From: Nocardia nova NBRC 15556
GTDB lineage: Bacteria > Actinomycetota > Actinomycetes > Mycobacteriales > Mycobacteriaceae
Length of the DNA: 64,000 nucleotides
Assembly (NCBI RefSeq): GCF_001613005.1
Contig: NZ_BDBN01000033.1
Span: 35,226 to 99,225 of the forward strand
Direction of reading: 5' to 3'
Of the stretch, positions 1 to 7,528 are shown in pieces. The stretch's first letter is position 1. Every line of letters begins with the position of its first letter. A program made the position numbers and the translations under genes. Below the pieces are notes generated by a model. The model saw only the letters and a list, made by a program, of their open reading frames with translations. It was not told where the DNA came from and ran no database searches.

Positions 1-1176
1 CTTCAGCAACCTCGCCAGGTTGCCGCCCATGATCTTCTCCTGGTTGGCCAGCGGCATATCTTTGATCTCGTTGATGTAGCGGGCCGGTTCGGCCAGGCCC
101 TCCGGGTGCGGGTAGTCCGAGCCGAACAGCACGTTCTCCACCCCGATCAGATCGGCGATGGCCTGCAGATCCTCTTCCCAGAACGGGCTGACGTGGATGC
201 TGCGCTTGACCGCCTCGACCGGATCCTGGAAGCCGAAGCCCTCCGGCGCCTTCTTGTACACATCGTGCAGATTCTCGAGCAGCGGGGCCAGCCAGGAGGC
301 ACCGTTCTCGATGACGGCCACCTTCAGCTCGGGGTGGCGGAACAGCGCGCCGTGGCACACCCACGAGGCGACGGCGTCCTGGATCGGGCGCCATTCGGTG
401 GTCATCCGGAAGGTGTTGGTCTTGAACGGCAGCATCTCGAGGTTGCTGCCCTCCCATTCGGCGTTGAACCGCGAATAGCCGCTGTCGGAGGAGTGCATCG
501 TCACCAGCACGTCGTGCTCGACCACGCGCTTCCAGAACGGGTCGAATTCCGGCAGGGCGAACGAGCGCGGCCCGCGCAGACCCGGCACCGGAGCCGGGCG
601 CACCAGAATCGCCTTGGCGCCGTGTTCGACACACCAGTCGAGCTCCTCGATCGCCTTATCCACGATCGGCAGGCTCACCACCGGCACCGTGAAGATGCGG
701 TCCTTGTAGTTGAAACCCCACTCCTCGAGCAGCCACTGGTTGAGCGAATGCACCACGGCGTGAATGAGATCGGGGTGATGGCGCATGCGCTCCTCGATGA
801 GGCTGGCCAGGGTCGGGAACATCAGCGTGCGGTCGAGCTGTAGCTCGTTCATGAGCTCGAGGCGCGGGCCGGGCTCGTGGAACGCGGGAATCGAGCGCAT
901 CGGCTTACCGAAGATCTCCCGGCGGCTCTTACCCTCGGGATTGCCGTTCTTGAAGTACTCCTCCATCGCGCCGGGCCGCGCGACCACCTCGAAGGTGGGA
1001 TTGGGGATGTACTCGCTGATCTGGCCGAGGACCGCGATCTTGGTGCGGCCGTTGAGTTCCACGTACTGGATGGCGCCCTCGAACTCCTTCGGCAGGTACC
1101 GGGTGAGGGCCTCTTTGGTTTCGTACAGGTGGTTATCGGCGTCGAAGAGCTGGTACGGCAGCTCGATCTTCGTCAT
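1..1176 (-). CDS. Amidohydrolase_2 family protein A (3' end outside window)
   Basis: Metal-dependent amidohydrolase/decarboxylase of the amidohydrolase_2 (ACMSD-related) family. The N-terminus carries the metal site DADNH (about residues 12-16). MHSSDSGY in the middle and GSDYPHPEG near the visible C-terminal end supply the other expected metal ligands, so the site looks intact. The ATG at 1176 has GGAGAC just upstream. The gene lies 35 bp downstream of the acyl-CoA synthetase gene on the same strand, and a palindrome sits in that gap. The reading frame runs off the left edge, so only about 390 residues are seen. The substrate is unknown; the context suggests a step in degrading an aromatic, cyclic or branched acid. 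Two paralogues lie at 7529-9802. Confidence 0.85.
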   Translation of the reverse strand, partial: MTKIELPYQLFDADNHLYETKEALTRYLPKEFEGAIQYVELNGRTKIAVLGQISEYIPNPTFEVVARPGAMEEYFKNGNPEGKSRREIFGKPMRSIPAFHEPGPRLELMNELQLDRTLMFPTLASLIEERMRHHPDLIHAVVHSLNQWLLEEWGFNYKDRIFTVPVVSLPIVDKAIEELDWCVEHGAKAILVRPAPVPGLRGPRSFALPEFDPFWKRVVEHDVLVTMHSSDSGYSRFNAEWEGSNLEMLPFKTNTFRMTTEWRPIQDAVASWVCHGALFRHPELKVAVIENGASWLAPLLENLHDVYKKAPEGFGFQDPVEAVKRSIHVSPFWEEDLQAIADLIGVENVLFGSDYPHPEGLAEPARYINEIKDMPLANQEKIMGGNLARLLK

Positions 1177-1197
1177 AAGAGTCTCCTTTGTTCGTTA

Positions 1198-1214
1198 TGA
1201 GAATCATATTCTCA
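1198..1214. promoter_or_regulatory. Perfect 7-bp-arm palindrome, candidate operator
   Basis: TGAGAAT-CAT-ATTCTCA lies in the 35-bp gap before amidohydrolase A and overlaps the stop codon of the upstream synthetase gene. Its right half, extended to the 10-mer ATATTCTCAG, recurs at 2828-2837 in the synthetase/crotonase divergent promoter. The AT-rich symmetry in GC-rich DNA suggests a TetR-type operator. The binding protein is not known. Confidence 0.5.
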
Positions 1215-2765
1215 GTTTTTGCGCGTGGCAACGTCCTGCCCGGCCACGGCGGCGCGCACGCGGTATTTCTGGACCTTGCCGCTCGGGGTGCGGGGGAAGT
1301 CGTCGACGATGTGCAATTCCTCGGGCCACTTCTGCTTGGCCAGGCCGGCCTCGGCCAGATGCGCCTGCACGTCGGCCAGGGTCGGGGTGGTGCTGCCGGA
1401 CCGCAGCCGGACCACCGCGGCGGCATGTTCGATGAGCCGCGCATCGGGCGCGGCGACCACGACGGCTTCGGCGACCGCGGGCATGCGGTGCAGCACGTCT
1501 TCCACCTCGACCGCGCTGATGTTCTCGCCGCCGCGGATGATCAGATCGGTGGTGCGGTCGGTGATGGTGAGATAGCCGTCCTCGTCCAGCCGCCCGACAT
1601 CGCCGGTGCGGTACCAGCCCTCGTCGTCGAAGGCGGCCGCGGTCAACTCCGGATCCGTGTAGCCCAGGCACAGATCCGGTCCGCGACTGAAGATCTCGCC
1701 GTCGTCGGAGAGCCGGATCTCCACCCCCGGCAGCGGGCAGCCGTCGGTGTAGAGGCGTTTGTCCTGAGGATCCGTGCAGTCGGAGCCGGAGATGGACGGA
1801 TGTTCGGTGCTGCCGTAGGCGCGGTAGGCGATGATGCCGAGTTCGGTGAGCCGGGTGGTCACCGCGGCCGGCACCGAACTCCCGCCCAGCCCCGCGTATT
1901 TCATCTGCCGCAGATGCGCGTCGGTGAACGACGGATGGTCGAGCAGGCTGGTGAGGTAATAGGGCACCCCGCCCGCCACGGTGGCGCCGAATTCCGACAT
2001 CAGGGCCAGCACCCGGCCGGGATCCCACACATCCACGAGGTTGATCTCCGTCCCGTCGAGCACCGGGATGAGCAGGGCGTTGACCATGCCGATGAAATGG
2101 CCGACCGGTGCGGCCGTGAGCTGGGCGCCCAGATCGGGCGGGTAATGCGCACTGAGCTGGCGCGTTTCGAACCCGAGGGTGCGATGGCTGTGGACCACGC
2201 CCTTCGGGTCGCGGGTGGTGCCCGAGGTGAAGGCGATCAGCGCGGGGGAGTCCGGTGCGACCGTGACGATTCCGGGCATCGGCTCTTCGTCGAGCAGGGA
2301 GTCGAAGTCGCGGCCCACCACGCCGACGATCGGCACCTGCGCGCACAGATCGGGCTGAAATTCCATGGCGCCGAAGCGTTCCGCGGTGACGAACACCTTC
2401 GGACGCACCGCGTCGAGGATGTAACCGATTTCCTTGCGGCCGTAGAAGTGCACGATCGGCACCATCGTGGCCCCGAGGAAGGAGGCGGCCCAGAAGGTGG
2501 CCGCGGCCTCCATCCAGTTGGGTAGCTGGAAGGCGACCACATCGCCGGGGCCCACACCGCGGCGGCGCAATCCGGCGGCGAGCCGGCGGGCGAGGTGCTC
2601 GACCTCGCGCACCGTGCCCGACCAGGGACGCAGCTGGGAATGAACCCGGAACGGGACCTCGGGTGCCCCGGCCAGGCCCCGCGTCAGCATCTCGCCCATG
2701 GTTTCGCGCGTCCACCATCCGCGCGACTCGTACCGATCGATCAACTGCTGCGGGATCTTTCGCAT
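1212..2765 (-). CDS. Acyl-CoA synthetase (AMP-forming, FadD/AliA-like)
   Basis: Class I adenylate-forming ligase (517 aa) that would activate a carboxylic acid to its acyl-CoA through an acyl-AMP. Visible motifs in order: AMP-binding TSGTTRDPKGVVHSH (about 200-215), A5-like YGSTEHPS, YRTGDVGRLDEDG, RGGENISAVEVE, and the C-terminal lysine motif PRTPSGKVQK. It resembles medium-chain or cyclohexanecarboxylate-type ligases more than long-chain FadDs, but the substrate cannot be read from sequence. The ATG at 2765 has GGAG 8-9 nt upstream. It is divergent from the crotonase gene across 110 bp and precedes amidohydrolase A on the same strand, so the two may be co-transcribed. Confidence 0.9.
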   Translation of the reverse strand: MRKIPQQLIDRYESRGWWTRETMGEMLTRGLAGAPEVPFRVHSQLRPWSGTVREVEHLARRLAAGLRRRGVGPGDVVAFQLPNWMEAAATFWAASFLGATMVPIVHFYGRKEIGYILDAVRPKVFVTAERFGAMEFQPDLCAQVPIVGVVGRDFDSLLDEEPMPGIVTVAPDSPALIAFTSGTTRDPKGVVHSHRTLGFETRQLSAHYPPDLGAQLTAAPVGHFIGMVNALLIPVLDGTEINLVDVWDPGRVLALMSEFGATVAGGVPYYLTSLLDHPSFTDAHLRQMKYAGLGGSSVPAAVTTRLTELGIIAYRAYGSTEHPSISGSDCTDPQDKRLYTDGCPLPGVEIRLSDDGEIFSRGPDLCLGYTDPELTAAAFDDEGWYRTGDVGRLDEDGYLTITDRTTDLIIRGGENISAVEVEDVLHRMPAVAEAVVVAAPDARLIEHAAAVVRLRSGSTTPTLADVQAHLAEAGLAKQKWPEELHIVDDFPRTPSGKVQKYRVRAAVAGQDVATRKN

Positions 2766-2827
2766 GGCTGAGCTCCAATGCCCGACGAATGGGAAGGCCG
2801 GCGGGACCGGACCCGAATACGGAGATG

Positions 2828-2847
2828 ATATTCTCAGATTCGGAGAA
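2828..2847. promoter_or_regulatory. Candidate operator in divergent promoter
   Basis: Holds ATATTCTCAG, identical to ten bases of the palindrome at 1205-1215, followed by GGAGAA, so that TTCTC and GAGAA form a second weak inverted repeat. It lies between the divergent synthetase and crotonase genes. It suggests that both units answer to one repressor. Confidence 0.35.
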
Positions 2848-2875
2848 GCAACATATCCAGAACGGAGAACGTGTG

Positions 2876-3616
2876 ATGGTCGACCTCGAGGTGGACGGCG
2901 GGATCGCGGTACTGACCATCAACCGTCCGCAGGCGCGCAACGCCATCGCGCCCGAGACGATGGATCAGCTCGATGCCGCGATCGACGCCGCGGCCGGCGC
3001 CCAGGTGCTGGTCGTGCGCGGTGCGGGCGAGCGCGCGTTCGTCTCCGGCGGAGATCTCAAGCAACTGGCCGCGATTCGCACCGAGGAGGGTGCCGCGCAG
3101 ATGGCCTGGCGGATGCGCGGCATCTGCGATCGGCTGGCCGCGTTCCCGGCTCCGGTGGTCGCGGCGCTCAACGGTCACGCCCTCGGCGGCGGTGCGGAAT
3201 TCGCGGTGGCCGCCGATATCCGGATCGCCGCCGACGACATCACCATCGGGTTCAACCAGGTGGCGCTCGCGATCATGCCCGCCTGGGGCGGAGCCGAACG
3301 GCTCGCGAAGCTGGTCGGGCGCAGCCGCGCACTGCTGCTGGCCGGCACCGGGTCCCTACTGTCCGCCGCGGAGGCGCAGCAGTACGGCCTGGTCGATCGG
3401 GTGGTGCCGCGGGCGGATTTCGAGCGGGAGTGGCGGTCACTGGCGACCGCGCTGGCCCATCCGGCCTCGGCGCCGATCAAGCGCGTGGTCTCCGGCGCCA
3501 CCCCGCCCGAGGCGGTGGAAGCCTTTGCCCGGCTGTGGGTTTCGGATGCGCACTGGGAAGCCGCGGATCGGGTGCTGAACCGCGGTTCGGCCCGCGGCGC
3601 GACCGCGCGGGCCTAG
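2876..3616 (+). CDS. Enoyl-CoA hydratase/isomerase family (crotonase)
   Basis: Crotonase-fold enzyme of 246 aa. The oxyanion-hole region reads ERAFVSGGDLKQL (about 58-70), and NGHALGGGAEFAVAAD (about 100-115) keeps the first catalytic Glu. At the position of the second catalytic Glu of rat enoyl-CoA hydratase (Glu164) my alignment shows Gln, in GFNQVALAIMPAWGG. Classical hydration is therefore doubtful; isomerase, decarboxylase or C-C lyase chemistry is possible. The start is ATG 2876 (GTG 2873 is in frame just before it) behind a GGAG at 2864. An upstream extension of the frame runs antisense into the synthetase gene and was rejected. A hairpin at 3705-3725 likely ends transcription. Confidence 0.85.
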   Translation: MVDLEVDGGIAVLTINRPQARNAIAPETMDQLDAAIDAAAGAQVLVVRGAGERAFVSGGDLKQLAAIRTEEGAAQMAWRMRGICDRLAAFPAPVVAALNGHALGGGAEFAVAADIRIAADDITIGFNQVALAIMPAWGGAERLAKLVGRSRALLLAGTGSLLSAAEAQQYGLVDRVVPRADFEREWRSLATALAHPASAPIKRVVSGATPPEAVEAFARLWVSDAHWEAADRVLNRGSARGATARA

Positions 3617-3704
3617 GACCGGTTCCTCGCCGAGCCGGCCCGCTGTATCCGTCGGGTGTGGTTTGCCGGATTCGGCGGCGGTCAACACTATGTTTCGGCC
3701 TCGC

Positions 3705-3735
3705 CGGCCTGGTTCCGGCAGGCCGTCGTTGTTGT
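3705..3735 (+). terminator. Rho-independent-type terminator after crotonase gene
   Basis: Perfect 7-bp stem CGGCCTG / CAGGCCG (3705-3711 and 3719-3725) with a 7-nt loop, followed by a T-rich stretch (TCGTTGTTGTTT). It lies 89 bp past the crotonase stop and 49 bp before the next start. Confidence 0.6.
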
Positions 3736-3783
3736 TTGCCGTCGGAAAACGACCTGCGCCACATCGGCGCAGAAGGAGGATAC

Positions 3784-4056
3784 GTGCGCATCATCACCAC
3801 CGGTCTCGCCGCCACGGCGTTGACCGTCGCCGCGGTCGCGGGGGCCGGCGTCGCTGCGGCCGATGACGATTCGGGGCTCAACCCGCCCAAGGAGATCATC
3901 ACCGTGGATATCAATCTCCTCGGATGTTCGATCGGCGCCGGACTCGGCGCGCAGCTGGTTCCCACGCTGAGCGCCGGCGGATTCGGTGGCCCGGTGGGCA
4001 TCGACGGCGGATTGGCCTCGCGGCTGCGCAGCGCCGGCTGCCTGCCCTGGCGCTGA
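3784..4056 (+). CDS. Small secreted protein, function unknown
   Basis: 90-residue protein with a GTG start directly behind a strong AGAAGGAGGA ribosome site. The N-terminus (MRIITTGLAATALTVAAVAG) is a Sec signal peptide ending in an AxA-like site before AADDDSG. The mature part is about 65 residues, rich in Gly and Leu, with two cysteines (LLGC near residue 46 and AGCLPWR at the end) that could form a disulfide. I do not recognise the family; similar small exported proteins are common in Nocardia. It ends 9 bp before the convergent ferredoxin gene. Confidence 0.75.
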   Translation: MRIITTGLAATALTVAAVAGAGVAAADDDSGLNPPKEIITVDINLLGCSIGAGLGAQLVPTLSAGGFGGPVGIDGGLASRLRSAGCLPWR

Positions 4057-4065
4057 CGGCGCGAA

Positions 4066-4272
4066 TTATTCGGTCGCGCTGTCGATTTCGGTGATGGCGT
4101 GCACCGGGCAGTCCAGCAGTGCCCGGTGCACGCCGTCGCGATCGGCGGGTGCGACGACACCGTCACCTTCCAGCGACGCGTAGCCCCAGTCGTCGAGCGA
4201 AAAGTACTTCGGCGCGTGTTTGGCGCAGGTGCCGAAGCCGTCGCAGACGGTGCGATCGAGTCGGATCTTCAC
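4066..4272 (-). CDS. 3Fe-4S ferredoxin (P450-type)
   Basis: 68-residue ferredoxin. The cluster ligands appear as CDGFGTC (C-x5-C) near residue 10 and CPVHAI near the C-terminus, the pattern of actinobacterial 3Fe-4S ferredoxins that feed cytochromes P450. The GTG start overlaps the stop of the NuoF-like gene by 4 nt (GTGA), so translational coupling is likely and the two proteins are probably partners. No P450 lies beside it; those in this window are at 34208 and 40656. Confidence 0.88.
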   Translation of the reverse strand: MKIRLDRTVCDGFGTCAKHAPKYFSLDDWGYASLEGDGVVAPADRDGVHRALLDCPVHAITEIDSATE

Positions 4273-5561
4273 AGCGAGGTCACCGCTTCCACATCGAAGG
4301 GGCGGACGGCGGCGAACGGCGTGGCCGCGCAGATCGCGCAGCCGCCGCCGCGGTGGCGCGCCACCGCATCCGGGAATTCGTCGAGCAGGGTCCGGGCCGC
4401 ATTCGTCGCCGCGTCGAGGGTGCCGCAGGCGCCGCGGCCGCGCAGCACGGTCGCCCAGCGGCGCAGCCGATCCAGATCGGCGGCCTCGGCGACCCCGTCG
4501 CGCAGTGCGGAGGCGACCGCGCTCATCGCCGCGGTGCCGTTGAAACACGAGCCGCACTGACCGGCGTTCTCGCGGTCGAAATAGTCCAGCACCGCCGCCG
4601 CCACCGCGACCGGGCAGTCGTCGGGCGTGAGCAGTGCGACGGCGCCGCAGCCCAGTCCCGTCCCCAGCGCCCGCAACGTCTCGTGATCGAGCCGGGCGTC
4701 GAGGATGCGGCTGTTGGTGAGGCCGTTGAAATAGCCGCCGAGCAGCGCGCCGTGCACGCGGTCCGCGGCGACGCCGTGCAACTCGAGCAGGGCGCGGAAC
4801 GAAAACCCGTGCGGCAGTTCGTAGATCGCCGGTTCGCGCCCGCCCCCGGTCACGGTGGCCAGGAAGGTCCCCGGCGAGTCCGCGGTGCCCACGGCACGGA
4901 AGGCCGCCGCGCCGAAGCGGTGAATCCATGCCAGCTGGGCGAGAGTTTCCACGTTGCTGACCAGTGTGGGGCGTCCACCGACGCCGGCCGCATACGGACG
5001 GGGCGGCTTGTCGGTGGGTGTGGCGGGCCCGCCGTCGATCGCACGGACCGCCGCCGTCTCCTCCCCGGCCACATATCCGGCGGCGACGGTGACGATCTCC
5101 ATCGGCACCGCGAGCTCGGCGGGATCGGTCTCGGCAAGCGCGCCGGCGACCGATTCGGCGGCCCGGTCGTCGGAGACGTACAGCACCGCGCGATCGGCGG
5201 CGAGAATCGTCGCGGCGGCTCGTAATCCGTCCAGCACCAGATGGGGGCGCCGGCGCAGCAACCAGCGGTCCTTCCCCGAGGCCGGTTCGCCCTCCTCTCC
5301 GTTGGCGACGACCACCGGCCGCACTCCGGCATCGCAATGCCGCTGTACCGACAGCAGTTTCGTGCCCAGCGGGAAGCCCGCGCCGCCGCGCCCGCGCAGG
5401 CCCGACTCGACGACCTCGGCGAGCAGCCGCGCCGGATCCTCGATCGGCGCGTACCCGCCGCTCGCCCGGTACGCCGCCGCCGACTCGGTGCCCTCGCCGC
5501 CGGTGATTCGCGGCGCGGTCCCCGGTGGTGCGCTGACTATCGGATTCGCGATCGCATCCAT
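4269..5561 (-). CDS. NuoF-like NADH-dependent flavoprotein
   Basis: 430-residue relative of complex I subunit NuoF, standing alone. GLRGRGGAGFPLGTKL (about 54-69) and ANGEEGEPASGKDRWLL (about 85-101) are the NADH/FMN signatures. The C-terminal cluster region reads GQCGSCFNG where NuoF has C-x2-C-x2-C: the third cysteine is Gly. A later CGTLDAA cysteine and a CAIC pair near the end remain. It is coupled by overlap to a 3Fe-4S ferredoxin, so the likely role is NADH to FMN to ferredoxin electron transfer for an oxygenase rather than respiration. No other nuo genes are present. Confidence 0.85.
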   Translation of the reverse strand: MDAIANPIVSAPPGTAPRITGGEGTESAAAYRASGGYAPIEDPARLLAEVVESGLRGRGGAGFPLGTKLLSVQRHCDAGVRPVVVANGEEGEPASGKDRWLLRRRPHLVLDGLRAAATILAADRAVLYVSDDRAAESVAGALAETDPAELAVPMEIVTVAAGYVAGEETAAVRAIDGGPATPTDKPPRPYAAGVGGRPTLVSNVETLAQLAWIHRFGAAAFRAVGTADSPGTFLATVTGGGREPAIYELPHGFSFRALLELHGVAADRVHGALLGGYFNGLTNSRILDARLDHETLRALGTGLGCGAVALLTPDDCPVAVAAAVLDYFDRENAGQCGSCFNGTAAMSAVASALRDGVAEAADLDRLRRWATVLRGRGACGTLDAATNAARTLLDEFPDAVARHRGGGCAICAATPFAAVRPFDVEAVTSL

Positions 5562-5622
5562 CGATCCGTCCTTCGGAATATCGTCCGCCGCCGAAAACTG
5601 TCGGCGCGGAAATGGCTGTGCC

Positions 5623-5628
5623 TACAAT
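5623..5628 (+). promoter_or_regulatory. -10 box of a likely leaderless gene
   Basis: TACAAT ends 7 nt before the ATG at 5636, and no ribosome site is visible. This spacing fits transcription starting at the A of the start codon, as is common in mycolata. No convincing -35 box was seen. Confidence 0.45.
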
Positions 5629-5635
5629 CGGCGGC

Positions 5636-6109
5636 ATGCGTACCGCAGTAATTCGTGTCGATGTGGATCCCGCCGGGGAACTGCCGCCCGCGGAATTCGG
5701 GAAGAAGATATCCGCGCTCATCTCTCGCGCTGCGAAATCCGGAATATCGGTGACCGCACCCGATATCGATCGGCTTCCCGCACGCCGCCGCGAAATCCAG
5801 GTGCTGATCGACGGTGACGACACGGCCGCCGTGCGCGAACACGCGGTGGGAATGTGTGCCGATATCTTCGGCTCCGCCGTCCGGCCCGGGGCGGTCACCT
5901 TCGTCAGCCGGGGGACCGACGACGACGCCCACGGTGTCCTCGCCGGATTCGGCATCACCGGAGAGATCGATCGCAGCTGCGACGCGGCCGGCTTCGACAC
6001 CCTCACCGTCCGCCTGGCGCGCACCGATCTGGAGCGCATCCCGGAGAGCCGGATCCAGACCGCGCTCGAGGCGGCGACCAACTCGGAGGTGGTCATCGTC
6101 ACCAGGTGA
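5636..6109 (+). CDS. Conserved-looking hypothetical protein, likely leaderless
   Basis: 157-residue soluble protein starting MRTAVIRVDVDPAG. No signal peptide, membrane segment or catalytic motif is visible. Alternating hydrophobic strands (VIRVDVD, FDTLTVRLART, SEVVIVTR) suggest a compact alpha/beta domain. An in-frame ATG at 5612 was rejected because a TACAAT -10 box falls between it and ATG 5636. It is divergent from the NuoF-like gene and convergent with the alpha/beta hydrolase gene. Family not recognised. Confidence 0.65.
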   Translation: MRTAVIRVDVDPAGELPPAEFGKKISALISRAAKSGISVTAPDIDRLPARRREIQVLIDGDDTAAVREHAVGMCADIFGSAVRPGAVTFVSRGTDDDAHGVLAGFGITGEIDRSCDAAGFDTLTVRLARTDLERIPESRIQTALEAATNSEVVIVTR

Positions 6110-6171
6110 GCACGGCGGTGAGCCGCCTGCGAGAGGCTCACCGGCCCACCGCGATTCGCCGATTTCCACCG

Positions 6172-7029
6172 CTACTGCCGCACGAAGTCCAGGATCGCCG
6201 GCGCGGCCAGCACCCAGGTGTCGAAGATGTTCCCCTCGCCCCGGGCGCGCGCCTTCTGACCCTGCTGCCAGGCGTCCTCGGGCCACGGCGGATCGATCAG
6301 GACCGAACCCTCGATCAGGCAGTGCACTTCCATCGACGTCCGCTTGGGGTGGTCGATATCGTGCTCACCTCCCCGGATGATGAGCGTGGGAATCCTCAGC
6401 TTCGAGAACTCGTAATCGGTCACCCCGGGAATCGTCTGACCTGGTTTCGGAACATAGGCGTCGAGCCAGCGCAACATCTGCGCCTGGAATTCCTCGGCGT
6501 CGAGAGCCAGCAGCCGGTCCTTGTTCTTCGGATTGTCCTGGATGCGTTCCTGCCATTCCGGCAGTTCGATCAGGCCCTCGATGCCCTTGATCTTCGCCGC
6601 GGTGATGTTGGGAATGATGTAATGCGAACCGAGCGCGATCAAGCCGTAGTTGCCGCCGACGATATTCCACACGATCAGCTTCGTCGCGATCTCCGGATAC
6701 AGCATCGCCGTCAGAATGGAATCCCGCGCACCGCCGGAGCCGCCGGCGATGATCACCGGACCCGTGTCCAGATGCACGAGCAGATCGTGCAGCACCTCGG
6801 CGCGCATATGCGATTCCGTGGGACCCCAGAACGCGACCTCACTGCGGCCGCAGTTGGGCCGGTCCCACAGCAGGACCCGGTGGCCACCGGCGACCAGGGC
6901 CTCGGCCAGCGGCCGCAACCCCGGAATTTCGATGCTGAACCGGCCACCGGGAGTGAGCACGATCAGCGGACCGGACTCTCCCAGAACTTCGTAATAGACC
7001 TCACCACCGCGGATTTCGGCGATCGGCAT
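6172..7029 (-). CDS. Alpha/beta-hydrolase (MhpC-like)
   Basis: 285-residue alpha/beta-hydrolase. The oxyanion region LTPGGRFS, strand/helix LLWDRPNCGRSE and the nucleophile elbow GGSGGARD (Ser about 97) are clear. Late acid and base regions are harder to assign: IRGGEHDIDHPKRT carries candidate Asp and His, but the typical GH-x-P near the C-terminus is missing. It is last in a same-strand run with the Rieske protein and amidohydrolases B and C, so it probably hydrolyses an ester or a C-C bond in the same pathway. Confidence 0.8.
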   Translation of the reverse strand: MPIAEIRGGEVYYEVLGESGPLIVLTPGGRFSIEIPGLRPLAEALVAGGHRVLLWDRPNCGRSEVAFWGPTESHMRAEVLHDLLVHLDTGPVIIAGGSGGARDSILTAMLYPEIATKLIVWNIVGGNYGLIALGSHYIIPNITAAKIKGIEGLIELPEWQERIQDNPKNKDRLLALDAEEFQAQMLRWLDAYVPKPGQTIPGVTDYEFSKLRIPTLIIRGGEHDIDHPKRTSMEVHCLIEGSVLIDPPWPEDAWQQGQKARARGEGNIFDTWVLAAPAILDFVRQ

Positions 7030-7131
7030 GGACAGACCTCCTCGTCTGTGTCGGATCGAGCTGCGCTATTCGTCGCCTGATGGGGCGCCCTACGTGGTGA
7101 CACTTCGTTGCCGCCTCCGGGCGCTGACCCA

Positions 7132-7527
7132 TCAGGCCGTGACCAGAACGTCGTTGCCGACCACCCGCACGGGATAGGTGCGGATACTCCATTCCGGTTT
7201 CACCGCGGTGGTGCCGGTGGCCAATTCGAATCCCCACTGGTGCCACGGGCAGTAGATGTATTCGCCGCCGCGCACGCTGACCGCGTCACCGGGAACCGAT
7301 TCGTCGACCGCGGTCAGTCCCCGGGTGCGGCCCGAACACAGCGGGCCGCCCTCGTGCGGACAGTAATTGGCGATGGCGTAGAAGGTGCCGTCGACGTTGT
7401 AGACGCCGACCCCGTGGCGGCCGATCGGCACGAGTTTATGTGTACCGGGCGGAATTTCGTCGACGGTGGCGACGGCGTGCTCACGCCCCTGCGGCAGCCG
7501 CGGCGTGGCCGCGAGATCGTCGCTCAT
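7132..7527 (-). CDS. Rieske [2Fe-2S] protein
   Basis: 131-residue Rieske-type ferredoxin. Ligands are in CPHEGGPLCSG (C-x-H box, about 57-67) and CPWHQWGFELATG (C-x2-H box, about 93-105), the spacing of bacterial Rieske ferredoxins. It starts 1 bp after the stop of amidohydrolase B, so it is in the same operon. No ring-hydroxylating oxygenase alpha subunit is nearby; it may supply electrons to an enzyme encoded elsewhere or modulate the amidohydrolases. Confidence 0.88.
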   Translation of the reverse strand: MSDDLAATPRLPQGREHAVATVDEIPPGTHKLVPIGRHGVGVYNVDGTFYAIANYCPHEGGPLCSGRTRGLTAVDESVPGDAVSVRGGEYIYCPWHQWGFELATGTTAVKPEWSIRTYPVRVVGNDVLVTA

Positions 7528-7528
7528 C

